DNA of 25,875 bases, from positions 1-25,875 of the forward strand of contig BBXU01003177.1 in the NCBI GenBank assembly GCA_001598975.1, given 5' to 3'. The position numbers were made by a program, and so were the translations under genes. Origin of the DNA: Parachlorella kessleri. Lineage: Eukaryota; Chlorophyta; Trebouxiophyceae; Chlorellales; Chlorellaceae. This document shows, in pieces, positions 1 to 11,117 of this stretch. Position 1 is the first letter of the stretch; every line of letters starts with the position of its first letter. The notes below the pieces were generated by a model. The model did no database searches. It saw only the letters and a list, made by a program, of their open reading frames with translations, and was not told the origin of the DNA.

Positions 1-159
1 GGGGGACTCCTGTATGCAAGTCAACCAAGGCATCCCTGCTCTCTTGGAACGCTCAGTCCATGCTTTTCACTGAAAGGAGATTAGTAACGGTACAGCTGCC
101 TACGGGCTCATTTGCAGGGGCGTTGCGGCTTGAAGTTATATACTTAAGGAGTGGTCAGG

Positions 160-3100
160 ATGGGCTTACATTATGAGCTCATGGTGTTGGCTCTCTGCCT
201 TGCCCTCACGTCAGGTGAGACATGGTGTACTAGGGACTGAAGTACAAGTCGGGGTGTGTAGAGCGTGCCCACGGCAGTAGTACTCAGCTGGCAGCTGACT
301 GCAGTCAACAGGTGGCAGGGCCACAGGTGCCACCGTCAGCATCTCGGGCATGCCCGTCAAGCAGGTCATGACAGTTGTGCTGGAAACCAGCAGGGAGCGC
401 GTTCTCACCAACATGATATTCCTCGTGGTTCGCAGCTCTAAAGGTGCCAACCAGCAGAGAGCTGCTGAACTCACATGGCCCTTCTGAGGTGCGGTTCGGG
501 GTGTCCTATTTATGCAAGCGCTGCCCTGTAATGCAGTGTAGAGCATAGCCGCGTTAGCAATGCCAGAGATTCCAAGGTCACATTTGGGCGGCGTGAGGTT
601 GCGTGGCTCGCCACCTGATATCAGCTGAGCAAGCAATCAGTACAGGACCAGCAAGTGTCTGCTGTTTGCAAATCGCACGACATCAGGAAGCACCGGCATG
701 TACAACTTGGAACCAACTGAGGACCCAAAAAGCACCCAATAAGCCAGCCATGCCGTTAGGCGATTCCTAGCTAACTGGTTTGCTCAATCATGTATGCGAC
801 CATGTCACCCTAGCAACTTTCCTTCCACATTTTTCCCCTGCAGGACGCTAGTACAGCGGACCATAATGGTACTGACTACTACTTGGAGCAGTATCTTGCG
901 GACATCTCGCAATTGAATCTCCTGGATGCCAAGGCAGCTACGTCAAGCTCCTCCTTTGTTCAGCTCAACGACAGCTTTTGCAGGGGCCCTATCTACATCA
1001 CAAAGGCCACAGAGACCAGTTTAAACGACTGCCAGAAAGATTGCCTGGCCAAGCGATGCACAGCGTTCAGCTTCTGTGATCCAAGCGCCGACAATGGGTA
1101 GGTCAGCCGGGGCACACGTGTCTGCAGGACATTGCAGAGTAAATGGCTGGGTTACGAGTTTCTGCAAGCCCAACCGCAATGGCAAGGGTTGCCAATCGGT
1201 GAGCGTAACTGTGCGGGTTCAAGTTGCGCACGAAGGTATTCTGCATGAGCTTGACGGTTGGTTTGTCAAAACTGCTGGTTTGTAGGTGTGACATCCACAC
1301 ATACCCGTCCTCTACCAAGAACGCATCCACGGAGAACTTTGAAGCTGGCACATGCATCTTAACTTCTGGGGAGACGGGCACTGGGATGCTCCAGGAGGCT
1401 CCTGGATGGACGTGTGGTACAGCCAACTCGGCCTTTTACAGTGGTAGCTGCTCTGGTGGCCAAGGTAAGCTGTGCCAGGGAACTGGCCCAGTGGAGTAGT
1501 ATACCAGTTACGCCCTTTGTGGAGTGGTGGTCATGCCTGTGTGGGAACCTGCTTTGCGATAGACATGTCAGGGCATGTCTGGTGCAGCATCTGGTCTACA
1601 CCTCAGCACTGGTAGCTGCTCGTCAATATCTGGTGGTTGGATAAGCGCTATCGTTGCAACACTATTATCTCTAAATGATGCCTTCACGTGCCCTTAGTAA
1701 CGCGGTGCAACGTTTGTTATACAAATGCGGATCGTGTGTCATTGGCGGAAATGCTTGTCTGTTTTCTCGAAGGTTGCAATATACAGAAGGAGACCATCAC
1801 CGTGTTTGAAGCCAAGAATATTAAGGTACTGAAGGAGTATCCCAACACTCCATCGGGTAAGCATGCTACTGAGCTTCCTGCTGAGAGGATGGCGGTGTGG
1901 AGGGAGGGCCTGGGTCGCCAGCTTGCAGAGGCGCAGAGCATAGTCCGCAGCTATACTGCGAGGCGGCTTCCAGTGGATGACTTGTAGTCCTAAGTTTGGC
2001 CTGGCAAGGGGAATCCTTGGTGCCTAAGCTGTTGGGAAGGCTATCGTGGTGGCCAGTGTTCTGAGCTCAAGCCTGCCGCGTGATTCCAGCCACAAACATA
2101 CATAAAATATGTGGTGATGCACGAACCAGCCGTGAGTCCAGTCCTACCTCCTCACTGCTCGCGGTGCCTGCCACCATTGCTCAATACAAACTGGCCGTCT
2201 GCTTAACGCGTGCAGTGGATGACTGTTGTGGGGCTTGCAAGTCTGAGGAAGGTTGCAACTACTTTGTATACTGCCGAAGCGACAGTTCAAGGCAGGTTTT
2301 TGTATAGTCCTGAGTCACTTGCCTGCCAGAAACCTCGCAGCTTGACAACGCAGTCGCAGCAGGCGGGCAGCACCAGCAGCACCTCATGGCCCCTGCTTTG
2401 TTGCACGCTGTGAAGCTCACCACGCTAACGTGCGTACCTAAGTTGTGCAGCTGTGCTTCTCAAGTCAAGGTCAGCAATGGGAACATATACCCCCTTACTG
2501 ATGACTTTGAGCCTGGCAAGTGCTTGGTTTACCAAGCGAGACTCAGCCAAGCGATTAAGGCCTCCGTTGTGGGAGACAACACATATGATTCCGGCTTTCT
2601 CAAGTGAGTTTGAAGTGAAGTGGGCTCTGCTCGTCCTGGGGTTAGTACTGACTAATTGGTGCGCCAAGATTGCCCACACTGTTGTTTATAGTTCCTAAAC
2701 GCAGTAGCTGTTAGCCTGCATATTGTTAGGCTTACTTTATGACGTGTCAGGTGGGAATTCTCAGGCGGTCCTGGGGCTTCTACTTGGATGGATGCCATGG
2801 TGTGTTGTACCATAACGTTTCAGTTTGTCTACCTTTTCTTACTCTAAATAGGAAGACTTGTAGAACCTCCTCAGTTGTGCAGCACATCTGTGAAGCGACT
2901 TCTGATCACTCAAGCTGACCCATGCGACAGACGTAGCATGTTCTTCATGCAGCACCACCAATGGCGGGAATGGTAACGATGCTGGCGATGGAGGTTGTTC
3001 GGTATATAAGAACGCATTTCTGAGTGGACCTGGGACTATTTTGAATATAGTCGCAGCCGGGTCAGGTAAGGAGCATATGTTCTTCAATGCAGAATATGGA

Positions 3101-3761
3101 GGGGCTTGCAACTGATGCTTTCATGCCACGACATCCGGCCAGTATGCTAACTATCAAAGTGCTGCACGGGTGCACAGAGCTGAGCTTTTTTCCGCTGTGC
3201 AGCGGATGAGTGCTGCGCTTTTTGCAAGCAAGGAGGTTCGTGCAACGTCTTCCAGTACTGCCACAGCGACGCTGGCAGGTAAGAAACGCCTACAGCAGCT
3301 AGGCCAACCACGTCGGTTCAGTGGCGACTCTTAATAAAGGTGTCAATTTTTGACCACACCCCCCTTGATGAGCGGTTGCAACCTCAGTAGAGTTGCAACC
3401 TCAGTTGACCAACGCGGCTGCATCGTTGGCTGATGATGGGTGATGCTATTCCCTCAAGTGATGCAGCAGATTTCAGTTATAGGTGATGGATGATAATTCC
3501 ACCCAACCCTGTCAGTGCAGTCTGCCCATATCTCTCTGTTTGCATCGGTGCCAACCCTTACTAACAAGCGATGGCGTTTGCTGTTTACTTGTGCCATACA
3601 GTTGCGATTTCAACTATATGTCACCCATCGATGGCTCTACGATGACCTACTACTCACACGGATTACCGCCAGGATCGTGCGTTCTCTGGGCAGTCACCGA
3701 CCTCACTAAAATTGATAATTGGACTGGAAGCTGGATTCCTTACGACTCCGGCACCTTATAA
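160..3761 (+). CDS. Secreted Cys-rich protein with three PAN/Apple-like modules (9 exons)
   Basis: A phase-consistent model uses exons 160-214, 857-1097, 1286-1464, 2090-2291, 2451-2603, 2751-2799, 2915-3065, 3185-3278 and 3602-3761, giving 427 residues and a TAA at 3759-3761. Exon 1 encodes a signal peptide (MGLHYELMVLALCLALTS). Three modules follow, each split by a phase-2 intron. The first half carries a C..C....C..F.[YF]C pattern, as in DCCGACKSEEGCNYFVYC. The second half opens with Cys at the junction, then [FL]x[PA]GxC, then YDSG or a close variant. The spacing resembles PAN/Apple adhesion modules, so extracellular ligand or matrix binding is inferred, not shown. Exon 7 (about residues 294-343) is an extra Gly/Asn-rich Cys segment. 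The exon 4 donor is GC (2292-2293), required by phase. The weakest splice sites are the acceptors at 856 (a more canonical cag at 841-843 breaks the frame), 2914 and 3184. Module 3 ends where module 2 has a donor. Confidence 0.6.
2292..2450 (+). other. GC-AG intron in the PAN-like gene
   Basis: The exon ends ...TCAAG and the intron begins GCAGGT. The homologous positions in modules 1 and 3 use GT (1098 and 3279) in the same phase 2. The nearest GT (2296) would leave phase 0 and destroy the next exon's frame. The acceptor is gtgcag at 2445-2450. Confidence 0.55.
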
Positions 3762-4470
3762 GAGCTGCCAAGGCGTAATTGGGTGGGCTAGGCAACTTTG
3801 GTTTGTCTTGTGGCAAGTGACCCAACATGATGTGTGCAACGGTGTTGCCGTTCACATCTTCCCAGACTTAGAGGAATCCATGTGGACCCATGGGATGGCC
3901 AGGATGCTTGTTCTGCCTATCCACACAGACTTCGCTTTACCAAGCCCCCATCCCCTTCCCCCTTTTCCCGCCACCCACACTTGTCGTGCTGTATGGCTTT
4001 GTTGTGGTGGTTGGCAACCTCCGAGGCTCGACTCCCAAGTTACGACTGCAACGATGACGAGGAAGTTTGTACTCGTGCCGCCTGCAAGCCTGCAATCTTG
4101 ACTGTATTGTAGACTTTCTTGACTGTATTTTAGCTGAGGCCTACCTGCCAGTGAGCCTCCTGTCACCTCGAGTGTTGTCACTTCCACTTGCTGCTTGGCT
4201 TCATTATAATACATTGCCGGCAACCGCTGCCACCAACACTAAAGGCTTTACAGTTCGCCTTCAACTCTGTTCGCACGACCAGCCACCCCTGACTGAATAC
4301 TTTGCTTGTCCCGGAGCTCCGGTGGTGAAGAGAGGCGCTCCCAAAGGGCGCCACGCTGGCAGGGGCGGGAGGTGCATGTAGGTTGCCACTCGGGAAGTAC
4401 CTTCATCGGCATCAAATTTAGTCACGCAGTAGTTGTGGTATCGGCCAGGGCTGGTACTTGCACCAGTGTC
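3762..4470 (+). other. Intergenic stretch between the PAN-like gene and NOP12-like copy A
   Basis: I see no supported gene. A short Asp/Glu/Cys-containing reading frame near 4038-4112 and a patch near 3866-3900, loosely like exon 6 of the upstream gene, suggest a decayed continuation of the modular gene. Similarity to the region before copy B begins only at about 4428 (matching about 11485), so the 5' edge of the duplication lies there. No TATA box stands out. Confidence 0.4.
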
Positions 4471-7400
4471 ATGGGCTCGCTTTCGATAGCCTGTTTAGCA
4501 ATAAAGCCCAGGACGTCAACGTTAACCTGTTCTCATTCATCAGCAAGTGTCCAAGGCCCATCATGCAACAAACACAGCGTATCCCCTTGTAATGGCAAGC
4601 TTAAAACGCAAGGCAGACGACGCCCTGCAGCAGCTGCCCCAGAGCACGAGAATAATAAACCCAAGAAGTCCAAAACAGCAGCAGCTGCTCTACCAGCAGG
4701 TCGCGATGCTGCCAGCGACAAGTCTAGGAAAGCCAAAGTTGTGTCCCAGCTGAAAGCCCTGCTGGAGGTGCTAGCAGCACACCGACAGCCAGATCACAGA
4801 ACGGCAGGGATGCCAGTGCAACGACAGTGGCAGCAGCAGCAGCAGCAGCCAAGGACGCCACAGCAGCTGCGGCTACAGGTCCCTGGCTGTTCCGCTAGCA
4901 GCAGGTGCCGCACAGCTCAAGGGTGCGGGGCCGGAGATTAGACCGGCACAGGAAAGCAGGAAGCCATGAGCAAGGAGGAGAAGAGGCATCAGAAGCAGCG
5001 CCCCGCTCCAGCGGCAGCCGTACATCTGTCAGGAGTCGCGCTCAGGTTACCACCAGCGCGCGCTGACAGCGCGAGCAGCGGTAATGGTGGTGAGGGCCAG
5101 CCGCCGCCGCCGCAGCAGCAGCAGGGCGCAGCTGCGGGCACCATGGAGAGCAAAGCGGCAGCAGCACGTCAGAAGCTGTAGTGCCCGGTGCTTGTGGGCA
5201 ACCTGGAGACCAGCTTGAAGCGTAAGGCGCTATCCAAACTGTTCTCAGGTAGGTATGAGCGCGAGTCCTGGAAGTCCTCTCTCGGCAATGAAGCAGCCGT
5301 ACCACGCTGGGCAGGCTGTTCTGTGGTTGGTTAAGGCAGGTTGCGTGGGTGTCCCTTGGTGGTTGGTAGGGGTTGGGCCTTGGAGTGTTGGTCTATTGTC
5401 ATACTTTGCCCAGGCTCACTTTGTAGGGGCTGTCTGACGCACTTAATCGCTTATTGTAATGATGCTGTTTGAGGAAGGCAGTGGGCAGGGGAATCAGTTT
5501 TAATGCAATCACATAACCAGGCATCCGGATACCTTGAGCGCAGCTACCCCTAGGTCACCGCCAGTTGCCCCGTTGGCCCACTCCTGTTGCCGACTGTCCT
5601 GTCGCAGGGTTCTGCAATAAGGCTACCTCTGAGGAGTCCGTTGCCTGTCGGGCAGCATGGATAAGGGACGCGCCTCGGCCACGCCTTCGTGGTGTTCCAG
5701 GAAAGCGCGGCGACGGAGGCGGCGTTGGCGCACAACATGCACGAGGTGGGCGGAGCACTGGCTGGGTATGAGGTGCGCGGGTTGTTCCTGGCTCGAGGTT
5801 GGCGGCGTTTCTTGTGGTATATAGCGATATTCAGTGTGGCGATGGTAGGGAGGGATGGCAGTGGAGGCGGCTCTTAGAGTACAACATGGAAAGTGCGGGT
5901 GCACGAGTTGGTGGTGCTTGCGGCTGTGAATTCTCCAGGCAGCAACCACGAAAGGCAGGGACGGGGCTGCCGATGAGACAGAAGCAGAAGGACCACCAGA
6001 TTGGGGGGAGTGAGCCCTTGCGCGGTTGGAGGTCTGGTGAGAAAGGCCTGGGCAGGGTGTCTGCTCTTTCATTCCGCTTTTTCATGCGGGTCTTTCCTTG
6101 TTGAGGGGTGGCGGATGGGTGTGGCCCTCTGTCAAAGGCAGGCTTCTCATCAGGACGTGACACGAGCCTGGCGACTCACCATAGCAACCCCCAACTGCCA
6201 CATATGCTACCTGCCCTTTCCTGGGCACCTATATATGCGGCAGCACTGCCGTGGTGGCAGGGTTCTGCAAGCCTGCTTTTACTCACCCTTCTGCCCGATC
6301 AGGGAGCCTTGGTCCTTACCTCTGACTGGGCCTTTATTTGGTGTTATCTGGGTCAGGCAGCCCTTGCCTTGCCTATTCATCCTGCCTACGTGGTTTGTTC
6401 CGTTGAGCTATAGGGAGAGATCCATCAGGGATAACCGTGTCTGCCATCTACAACACCGCGCCACCCAGCCTCTGTCCCGTCCTGACTCTTCCGCCCATTT
6501 GCTGGCTCTCTGCAGTTTGAGGGGCGGCATATCCGTGTGGACCGCGCCGTCGCCCCCAGCCGCGGCGGCCGCGAGGGGGTCGTGTACAACCCGGCCCGCT
6601 CGCTCTTTGTGGGCAACCGGCACGTGGACATAGAGGTGAGCTGACCCTTGGGAGGGTTGGGTGTCATATGTGTCTATAGAGCTGCTGCCACAACCCGAGT
6701 CGTTAACGGGTCCTACGGCTGTTGGTGCGACGTGCATGGGAGGAGGGCAGGGCGTGTTCGCGTCGCAGCTAGGCAGTTGTGAGTTCCCTTGCCTGTGTCG
6801 CTCAATCACTTCCTCGGGCTGCATAGCTGACACAATTGAACAGTGGGAATGAGAGCCAAGGGGAGGTGGGTTGCGGGTTGCGAAGATATGTGGGAGGGCT
6901 GCCAACCCCGGGGGTTCTGTGGGCGGGTGCGGGGTGCTGGCGGGCCATGCAAGACAGCCTTGTGAGTGCATTTCCTTGCGCTAGACCAGCAGCAGACCTG
7001 GTAACAACCAGTGCGTTCCTTGACCTAGTGCTTCTTTCGCCCCGCAGGATGAGGAGCCGGTGCGTTGCTTCATGGGACCCCTCCCTGGTGTCGCGCGGCG
7101 ACCGCTCCGACGGCGCGGAGGCGGTACGGGTGGTGCGGGACGCCAGGACTAGCAAAAGCAAGGGCATTGCTGTTCAAAACGACGCAGGCCTCCCAAGGTG
7201 GTTGGACGTGCGCTCATGGGTGCGGGCGGGTGGGTGCTAGGGGTGGGGCTGGGGGGTAGGTGGGGGAGGGGATGCATGGGGTCTAGTGTTGTGTGTTGCA
7301 TGCGCACAATAGCCTTTCTTGTACAGGCTGTGGGTGAGAGCAGGCGGGGATGCTAAGCAGCAAGGGCGTTGGATAGATCAGCATGTGCAGGCTTGCCGTG

Positions 7401-8046
7401 CCGGTCCACATGCTGATGGTCTGTTGAGGGTGTCTGTGCTGTGAATGGACTGGCTACACGATAGGCCAAAAGCTTCTTGCTGCTGCGCTCAACATCCTCA
7501 CTTGCATTCCGCATCTGGCCGACTTTCTCCAGCCTGGCCTGCTGGTCCAGGGCAGGCTGTTGCTGCTGTCGCTCAGGACCCTGTACCAGTCATCTGTTTT
7601 ATTGTGCTGCTTTACTAACCCACCCGCAGGCGGGGCTGCTGCTTGATGGCAAGAAGCTGCGGGGGCGGCCCCTGCGTACACGTGTGACTCGCCCCAGCCG
7701 CAGCAGGCTCCCCGGGGGCGCAGCAGCGGAGGGAGACAAGCATCATGGCGGTGCCGTCAAGGCCGCGCCCTGGCAAGGCGCGGTGGTCAAGGGGCGCAAG
7801 GGCAAGGTGGTTGCCACTGGAGGAGCTGGAGGCGGGAGATTTTCCCGGGATCGCATCAGGGGAGGTGGGCAGGGAGAGAAGGGGGAGCGGAGGGGGGGCG
7901 CTGGCGGGCCGCTGGGTGTAAGGAAAGGCGCCGGCGCCTTGGGGAAGGCCAAGGGAGGTGCAGCAAGGGGCAGCAAGCGGCCGGCGGTGGCGGCTAGGAA
8001 GCAACGGCAGCGGTCACCAAGCGAGGCAAAGGGCAAGGGGTATTGA
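4471..8046 (+). pseudogene. NOP12: NOP12/RBM34-like two-RRM nucleolar protein, copy A, disabled as read
   Basis: Exons 4471-5248, 5608-5745, 6516-6635, 7048-7197 and 7630-8046 match copy B one to one. Exon 1 holds an Ala/Gln-rich linker with a (CAG)6 tract at 4831-4848 and the RRM1 RNP2 (VLVGNL). Exon 2 ends RRM1 (HAFVVFQESAATEAALA). Exon 3 links to the RRM2 RNP2 (LFVGN). Exon 5 completes RRM2 (LRGRPLR) and adds a basic Gly/Lys/Arg tail with stop at 8044-8046. Family members bind pre-rRNA in the nucleolus during large-subunit maturation; the assignment rests on the paired RRMs and the KMPRKAAA-type insert seen in copy B. Lesions relative to B: a 1-nt deletion just after the start (near 4484), TAG at 5179-5181 where B has CAG, a shortened and out-of-frame exon 2 near 5670, and an extra G near 7073. 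Exons 3 and 5 are open. Introns are kept, so this is a DNA-level duplicate, not a retrocopy. Confidence 0.75.
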
Positions 8047-8604
8047 TTTGGTTGTTATTGTGGGGTTAGGAGGACCTGTGAGCAAGCCATAGGCAGAGGC
8101 AAACCTGCAGCTAACCAGCATATGTATATTTATGCGCAGTAATGTATATGGGAGTTGCGACAGCCCAGCCGAGCGCACGGTCAAGTGGTGGCAGGCTATT
8201 GCAAACACTGGTGGCGGTGCTGCAACAAATATTTTTGGACACAACCTGAAATTGACTTGGGAGTGTCTTGTTACAGCAGGTCACAGCTCGAGTTCTCCTC
8301 ACAATCCGGGTGCTGTAATGCCATGTGCTGTAATGCCGTCAAAGCAATCCGGGGTACGTAACATGAGGCACAGTTTGGAGACATGCACGCCTGATCAGGA
8401 CCACTCATAGGGACATGCACTCCCTAGGACATCGATCATGAGTGCTGTCTCAACAATCCTGTGTAGCCCTGGTGAACACACCCACATTGTTGTCCTCCAC
8501 ACAAGACCCGCACCGAAACCACGCCACCAACTTTGGGTGCCCTTGAAGGTCCTACGTGTCATGGTGTCATGAAGGTGCAACATGACTTCCAATAGAGTCC
8601 TCAG
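8047..8604. other. Convergent 3' interval between NOP12-like copy A and Cys-rich paralogue 1
   Basis: No coding feature is supported. It should hold the 3' UTRs of the two convergent genes. The only signals seen are two TGTAA motifs on the + strand and one TTACA (TGTAA on the - strand) at 8269-8273, which could serve the reverse gene. Confidence 0.4.
8314..8333 (+). terminator. Two TGTAA motifs, candidate poly(A) signals of copy A
   Basis: TGTAA occurs at 8314-8318 and 8329-8333 inside a 15-bp direct repeat (tgctgtaatgcca-type). TGTAA is the usual green-algal poly(A) signal. The motifs lie about 270 nt past the copy A stop. Confidence 0.35.
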
Positions 8605-10582
8605 TTAGAACTTTTTGGCTTCCTGAAGTCTAAGCTTGCCGCTGGAGTCGACAACTACCTGCAGTGAGGACAGTAGAGTGACTGGTTGCATGTGATAGTC
8701 ACACAGTAATAAGTAAGTCCCTCATCGATCAAGGAAGGGCAGCCCATCGGACAGGTAGCAGGGCCGAAGGATAAGCTTAAGGGGCCGAAAGATGAGCTTA
8801 TCCCCTTAAGGGGATACACATGGTGGGGTTAAGGGGACTAACAACGGACCCGGGTGCGAATGAGCATAACTCAGGCTCATACTGCATCCAGCCCTGTCAG
8901 TCCAGTTCAGCCCAGCTCTACTCCCTGTCTGCACTACCTACTACCCATACTAAAAGAATTAGCCGACCTTTTGGGGCAGCTCACCAGGGAGACAGTGCGG
9001 GTGTGAAATCGCCATCCAGGGACATAGGAGCACTATGACAGCCCCATTCGCAGGCCAAACGGTGGATACTGTCTGGTAAACCACAGATGGCACGGTGTAA
9101 GGTGTCGTGTAGGGTCTGCATGCTTTGTCACGGGCTCACCTCCAAGTACAAATTCAAAAGTGTCCAGCGCCCATAATTAGGGTAAACAAGGGCACCACTC
9201 TCTGCCGTTGTCGGATTCCCATAGCATGGGAACGATACCCGCACTGCAAAAATAGGTCAAATTGCTGCCAGTTTCTTCGCATTGCCCTGGTCATACTTTT
9301 CCTCTCTCAACCTGCTGGGTGTAAACCGACAAAATACCCAGGGGTGCCACTCATGATGCGCCAATCTGCAACCATGTGTTGAGCCGTTCAGGCACTAACA
9401 CCTTTGCTTCTCCACATGGTACTGTGTTGAACCAGGGGTTCACAATGAGTTTGTCTCTGACACGATGGCGACCACAGCTTCACCAATCGTGTGATAGCAG
9501 GCAGGCCAATCAGTTGCTCAGCAATTGAATGCTGTCTGCTCAGCAACCAAGGCAGGAGCCATGCAATAGCCTTCACCACGGCTGGATCGGTTGGTGTTAC
9601 AGTGAAAGGCTCCACTGGTGTTGTAATTACTTGCCTGTGTATAACTTTGACTCCAAGGCAGGGATCATCAAGTTGCACACTCGCATAATCACTATGGTTG
9701 CCCTTGCATATAAGTCCCAGTTGTTTGTCCCGCACTCTTGAAGCAACCGCTGCAAAAACACACAATGTGCAGCATGTGTAACATGCACGGCTCCATTTCT
9801 GCTCTTCATGTAAATCACATGCCACTGCTGAACTTGTCATAAACTTTCCGCACTGCACCAATGCACAGAGTCCCAAGACGCACAGGCAGACGCCTGCAGA
9901 CACCCCGCGTCCTTTGTACCATCGCTGTTAACAATTGTGCACTGCCCGGGTGCGTTTGTCTCAATCACCTTGTTATTCTTAAGGTAGATTTGAAACCCTT
10001 CTTTGGCGTAATAGTAGTCCTGAAACGTGGCTGGTCTCACTTTGGGCCCCAAGCATCCAGCAGGACAATGTCCACACTTTTTCAGGTCTTCCAAAATCTT
10101 CCCCCTGCCAGGGCAGATGTATCTCATTTTCATACAAAAATGAGTGGAAGTGCAGCTCCCTCCAGCTATATGGCATGCTTGCAAGGCAGCTGTGCGCCTC
10201 TCCTGTGAGATTTGGTGGGTGAGGCAGATAACACCTCTGCAGGGAAAATAGAGTGCACGAGGCAGGCCCTGGCGCCAAACTTCATGATCACTGCAGCATA
10301 TGGGTACAACTTACCACGCACTGACAGCTCGTATCAAGCCTGCACAGGGGGACACAAGCAGAAGATAACCACTGTTAAAAATGCAGCTGTTGGTCGGGGA
10401 CAAGTATGCTGCCGCTGTTGTCAAACAGGCTGGGTGGCTTTGGCATTCCTCGCTCTCATAAAAGAGTGGGTCCAGCCCAAGCATCTGCTATGATGGCAAA
10501 TGCAAATGGAGTGCTGGGGAGTCACAGTGGTCCACTCACACCAGCAAAGGACGGCGAGGTACCAGCTAACCCTCCCCGCCAT
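8605..10582 (-). CDS. Secreted Cys-rich protein of an unrecognised family, paralogue 1
   Basis: On the minus strand the exons are 10582-10540 (43 nt), 10339-10315 (25-nt microexon), 10236-9969 (or starting at 10290), 9824-9635 (190 nt), 9243-9140 (104 nt) and a probable last exon 8658-8605 ending GKLRLQEAKKF-stop. Exons 1-2 give a signal peptide (MAGRVSWYLAVLCW, then CLIRAVSA). Exon 3 is Cys-rich, with ACHIAGGSCTSTHFC and CGHCPAGC. Exons 4-5 form the best conserved part (LLQECGTNNWDLY, then FPCYGNPT and YPNYGRW). Exon 4 ends at a GC donor (9634-9633), phase 1, as in paralogue 2. Unresolved points: joining the microexon to 10236 creates TGA at the junction, and the exons between 9140 and 8658 are unclear (a candidate at 9115-8985 contains MSLDGDFT). 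No function is claimed; the protein is extracellular or secretory by its signal peptide. It converges on NOP12-like copy A. Confidence 0.6.
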
Positions 10583-10587
10583 CTGAG

Positions 10588-11117
10588 TTTGCTGCTGGTG
10601 CTCAAGCTCTCTGGAGATCCCCCACGTGGAAGTCTATCCTTTGGCTGCAGCTTCTTTGGTGTCAAAGCCTGGGACCCTCCTGCGAGACAGGTACGCTGTC
10701 TCTTGCCACTTTGGCACCATCAAGAGCAGCGGTTCCGGGCAGGTGTTCAGGCCTTGAGGTCCACTGATGGTAGGGAGTACGGCGCGCAAAATAATACGTG
10801 GAGGGAGACCCCACACTGAAATAAACAAGGACAACACTCTTGGTTGAAAGAAGGAACAAGAACATCCAACCTGCCACGAACGGTGGCAGAAGGGTACCAG
10901 AAAACCGAGAGCCCTTGGGAGGGTGCCCTTGGTTGCTGCACAGCGTTCGCTGTACGTTGTTGCGCCAACCTTACTAGAGATTGAGTCGAGTTTCAAATCA
11001 TTTGTTGTGGTGTAAGTCCATCCGTTGCAGCGCTTGAGTGGCAGGGATGCACGGCTTTCACAGGAGGTCTACCTGCGGGGACTGGTGGACGCGAGCTTCG
11101 ACCTGCGCCTTGACGTA
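10588..11117 (+). CDS. Exon-like blocks of an unrecognised gene (partial)
   Basis: Three open blocks join in phase 0: about 10588-10690 (ending GVKAWDPPARQ, donor gtacgc), 10944-11009 (RSLYVVAPTLLEIESSFKSF) and 11064-11117 (EVYLRGLVDASFDLRLDV). Each has an AG before it and a GT after it, and reading through the gap at 11010 would hit TAA at once. The gap between blocks two and three is only 54 nt, and the donor at 11010 is weak. No start codon or continuation is clear, although open, protein-like sequence resumes at 11142-11240. The first block lies head to head with exon 1 of the reverse Cys-rich gene. I do not recognise the protein; it may be a truncated fragment. Confidence 0.3.

Noticed and set aside
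211..636. 141-codon minus-strand open frame
   Set aside because: It lies in intron 1 of the PAN-like gene and shows no recognisable protein features.
1126..1191. Cys-containing block (FCKPNRNGKGCQ) considered as an extra exon
   Set aside because: Exons 857-1097 and 1286-1464 join directly in phase 2, as the matching exons do in modules 2 and 3, so no exon is needed here.
1688..1987. 99-codon open frame (ETITVFEAKNIKVLKEYPN, then WREGLGRQLAEAQ)
   Set aside because: It lies in intron 3 of the PAN-like gene, has no in-frame partner exon, and contains a gtaagc inside. A weak resemblance to exon 4 of the Cys-rich paralogues (FLEGC / LLDEC) is not enough to call an exon.
5179..5181. In-frame TAG aligned to CAG in copy B, considered as a sign of a TAG=Gln nuclear code
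   Set aside because: Other TAGs end reading frames where a Gln would not restore homology (for example in the copy B linker), and frameshifts elsewhere in copy A already explain loss of function.
7477..8046. 189-codon open frame read as an independent gene
   Set aside because: Only 7630-8046 is exon 5 of NOP12-like copy A; the upstream part is intron, ending in cacccgcag.
8772..8812. Repeated CTTAAGGGG words forming a small inverted structure
   Set aside because: It is short, lies in probable intron sequence of Cys-rich paralogue 1, and has no second copy in the window.
9869..9920. APGQC-containing stretch of paralogue 1, considered homologous to PPGSC of the PAN-like modules
   Set aside because: It falls after the conserved exon 3 donor (9968), inside the intron, so the match is probably accidental.
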